A DNA stretch of 64,000 bases from assembly GCF_014171595.1 (NCBI RefSeq), contig NZ_CP050451.1, forward strand, positions 4,216,001 to 4,280,000. The letters are read 5' to 3'. Made by a program: the position numbers and the translations under genes. The notes under the pieces are model-generated. The model made no database searches and had not been told where the DNA came from. It saw only the letters and a list, made by a program, of their open reading frames with translations. The stretch's first letter is position 1; each line of letters opens with the position of its first letter. Positions 62,615 to 64,000 of this stretch are shown here, piece after piece. Origin of the DNA: Massilia sp. Se16.2.3. Its GTDB lineage: Bacteria; Pseudomonadota; Gammaproteobacteria; Burkholderiales; Burkholderiaceae_D.

Positions 62615-63985
62615 GTGCACGCTCCCCGCGCCACGGCTGGCGCGACGGTTCCACGCCCAGCGCCGCACCGGCGCCGCCGACGCTGGCACCGATCAGGCGC
62701 GCGCCGTGGCGCAGCTGCTCCGGCGTGTGCGCGGCCATGACCTGCAGGCGCAGGCGCGCGGCACCGAGCGGGACGCCGGGGAACTCGACCGCGTTGACGA
62801 ACACGCCCGAGCGCGCCAGCGTGCGGCCCGCCAGGCGTGCCACCGATTCGCTGCCGATCCACAGCGGGACGATGGCCGACGGGATGCCGAGGCAGCGCAT
62901 GCCGGTTTCGGCGAGGTGGGCACGCAGCGCGAGCGCATTGCGCAGCATGGCGGCGCGCAGCGTGTCGCCTTCGGCACCGGTGACGATGCGCAGCGCCGCC
63001 AGCACGCTGGCCGCCTGCAGCGGCGACAGGGCATTCGAGAACAGGTGAGGGGCCAAAAAAGCTGCAGCTGGCGCTTGACCGCGCGCGAGGCGCTGGCGAC
63101 AAAGCCTCCGTTCGACGCGAAGGTCTTCGAGAAAGCGCCCATCACGATGTCGACCTTGCCCAGCATGGACTGTTCGCCGACGCAGCCGCTGCCGCCCGGG
63201 CCGAGTGCTCCCAGGTCATGCGCCACGTCCACCAGCAGCGTGGCGCCGTATTCGCGGCACAGGTGCTGCATCAGCGGCAGGTCGGGCGCATCGGCATCCA
63301 TGCTGAACAGGCCCTCGGTGACGACCAGGATGCCGTTCTCGGGATCGCGGGCGCGGATCGCGGCCAGCAGTTCGCGCACGTGGCCCGTGTCGAGGTGGCG
63401 ATGCAGCAGCACGTTGCGGGTGGCGGCAGCGGCGCCCTGGCGCAGCGAGGCATGCGCCAGCTGGTCGATCACGACGTAGTCGCGGCCATTCACCAGCGCC
63501 GTGATGACCCCGAAGGCGGCGCCCCAGCCGGTCGGAAACAGGGTCACGTGTTCCTGCCGCAGCAGCGCGCCGAGCGCTTCCTCGAGCGCCAGCGAGTGGC
63601 GGCTGTTGCCAAGCAGGACAGCCGAGCCGGCGCTGTGCGGCCCGGATTCGTCCAGCGCGGCCATCGCGGCGGCGCGCACGGTCGGATGCGAGGCCAGCGA
63701 CAGGTAATCCTGCGAGGCGAAGTTGATGCCATGCGTGGCCGGCAGGATGCCGCCCTCCTCGCACACGCTCGCCTCCGGCGCCGGCGCACCGTCCACCGCG
63801 CGGGCATACTGCCAGACACCGTGCCTGGTGCGCAGCTGGCACCAGGCATCGAGCGCTTCGGTACGGCGCATCAGGTCGGCACCGCGCGGCTGCGCGAACT
63901 GGGCGACGCTGCCGCGCAGCGCGCCGCAAGCGCCCAACTCGGCAATATCGTCGTCCCGCTCGAAGACCGGGGTTTCTTCGTGCAC
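62607..63985 (-). pseudogene. Alpha-oxoamine synthase (PLP-dependent), one frame break
   Basis: About 459 residues from GTG 63985, with AGGAGG six bases upstream. Core: INFASQDYLSLASHPTVRAA, SGPHSAGSAVLLGNSRHSLA, DQLAHASLRQGAAAA, DVAHDLGALGPGG, and the PLP-binding Lys in MGAFSKTFASNGGFVA. At 63056-63061 a run of six T shifts the frame; the rest (APHLFSNALSPLQAASVLAA) ends at 62607. The family joins an acyl thioester to an amino acid with loss of CO2 (KBL, BioF, SPT, CqsA). The adjacent ACP fusion is the likely acyl donor, so the product would be an amino ketone lipid. Confidence 0.8.
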
Positions 63986-64000
63986 GGTACACCTCCTCGT

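Overview
The window looks like a junction between a GC-rich betaproteobacterial chromosome and a mobile island. The right part (about 29.0-64 kb) is very GC-rich. It carries EF-P with Arg32 next to earP, dbpA, sbcDC, gltX beside Glu/Ala tRNA genes, and a TssQ-like lipoprotein, which together fit Oxalobacteraceae (Massilia/Duganella-like). That placement is an inference from gene content. The left part (1 to about 29.0 kb) has clearly lower GC and a different codon style.

Left part, 1-20.4 kb: a copper-resistance block. A long minus-strand series encodes a CzcI-like protein, a secreted His/Met repeat protein, a TolC-type lipoprotein, a multicopper oxidase, a CusF-like protein, a DUF305 protein, an NTF2-like protein, CopC, CopD, a second CzcI-like protein, a second DUF305 protein, a Cys-rich four-helix copper-storage protein, and the start of a His-rich gene cut by the window edge. 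In the middle are copZ, cueR and the P1B ATPase copA. A plus-strand operon encodes CusC, CusB and CusA. Four promoters share a -35 TTGACC, a 19-bp spacer carrying a CueR-type dyad, and a -10. They face the His-rich gene, the long minus-strand block, copZ and copA, so one CueR probably controls most of the block. An unusual secreted protein made of 32-residue Cys repeats (9409-10440) sits in the middle.

20.5-29.0 kb: a small accessory/regulatory module (AlpA-like, a 41-residue membrane peptide, an XRE regulator, a protein with an MbcA/ParS-like tail), then four overlapping minus-strand genes. Three encode divergent tyrosine recombinases and one a small coiled-coil protein. This matches the ginABCD operon of GInt elements. 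The operon lies at one end and reads inward over the copper cargo, and it abuts the 3' end of a yiaA-like chromosomal gene. The 0-29 kb segment is therefore best read as a GInt carrying copper resistance whose far end lies outside the window.

29-64 kb: chromosomal genes yiaA-like, crcB, moaE, a DUF349 protein, a hemerythrin-like protein, a DUF2804 protein, a YcaQ-like protein, sbcD, sbcC, a 160-bp palindromic repeat, a methyltransferase, initiator tRNA, dbpA, a kinase-like/PEGA protein, a TssQ-like lipoprotein, an amidase, efp-earP, a Gln-rich repeat protein with an S8 protease, five tRNA genes, gltX, and at the right edge a FAAL-acyl-CoA dehydrogenase-ACP megaprotein with an alpha-oxoamine synthase. 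Many genes here (at least 13) show one or more single-base frame breaks, often in G/C runs, while the island shows none. This suggests indel errors in the sequence rather than real gene decay.
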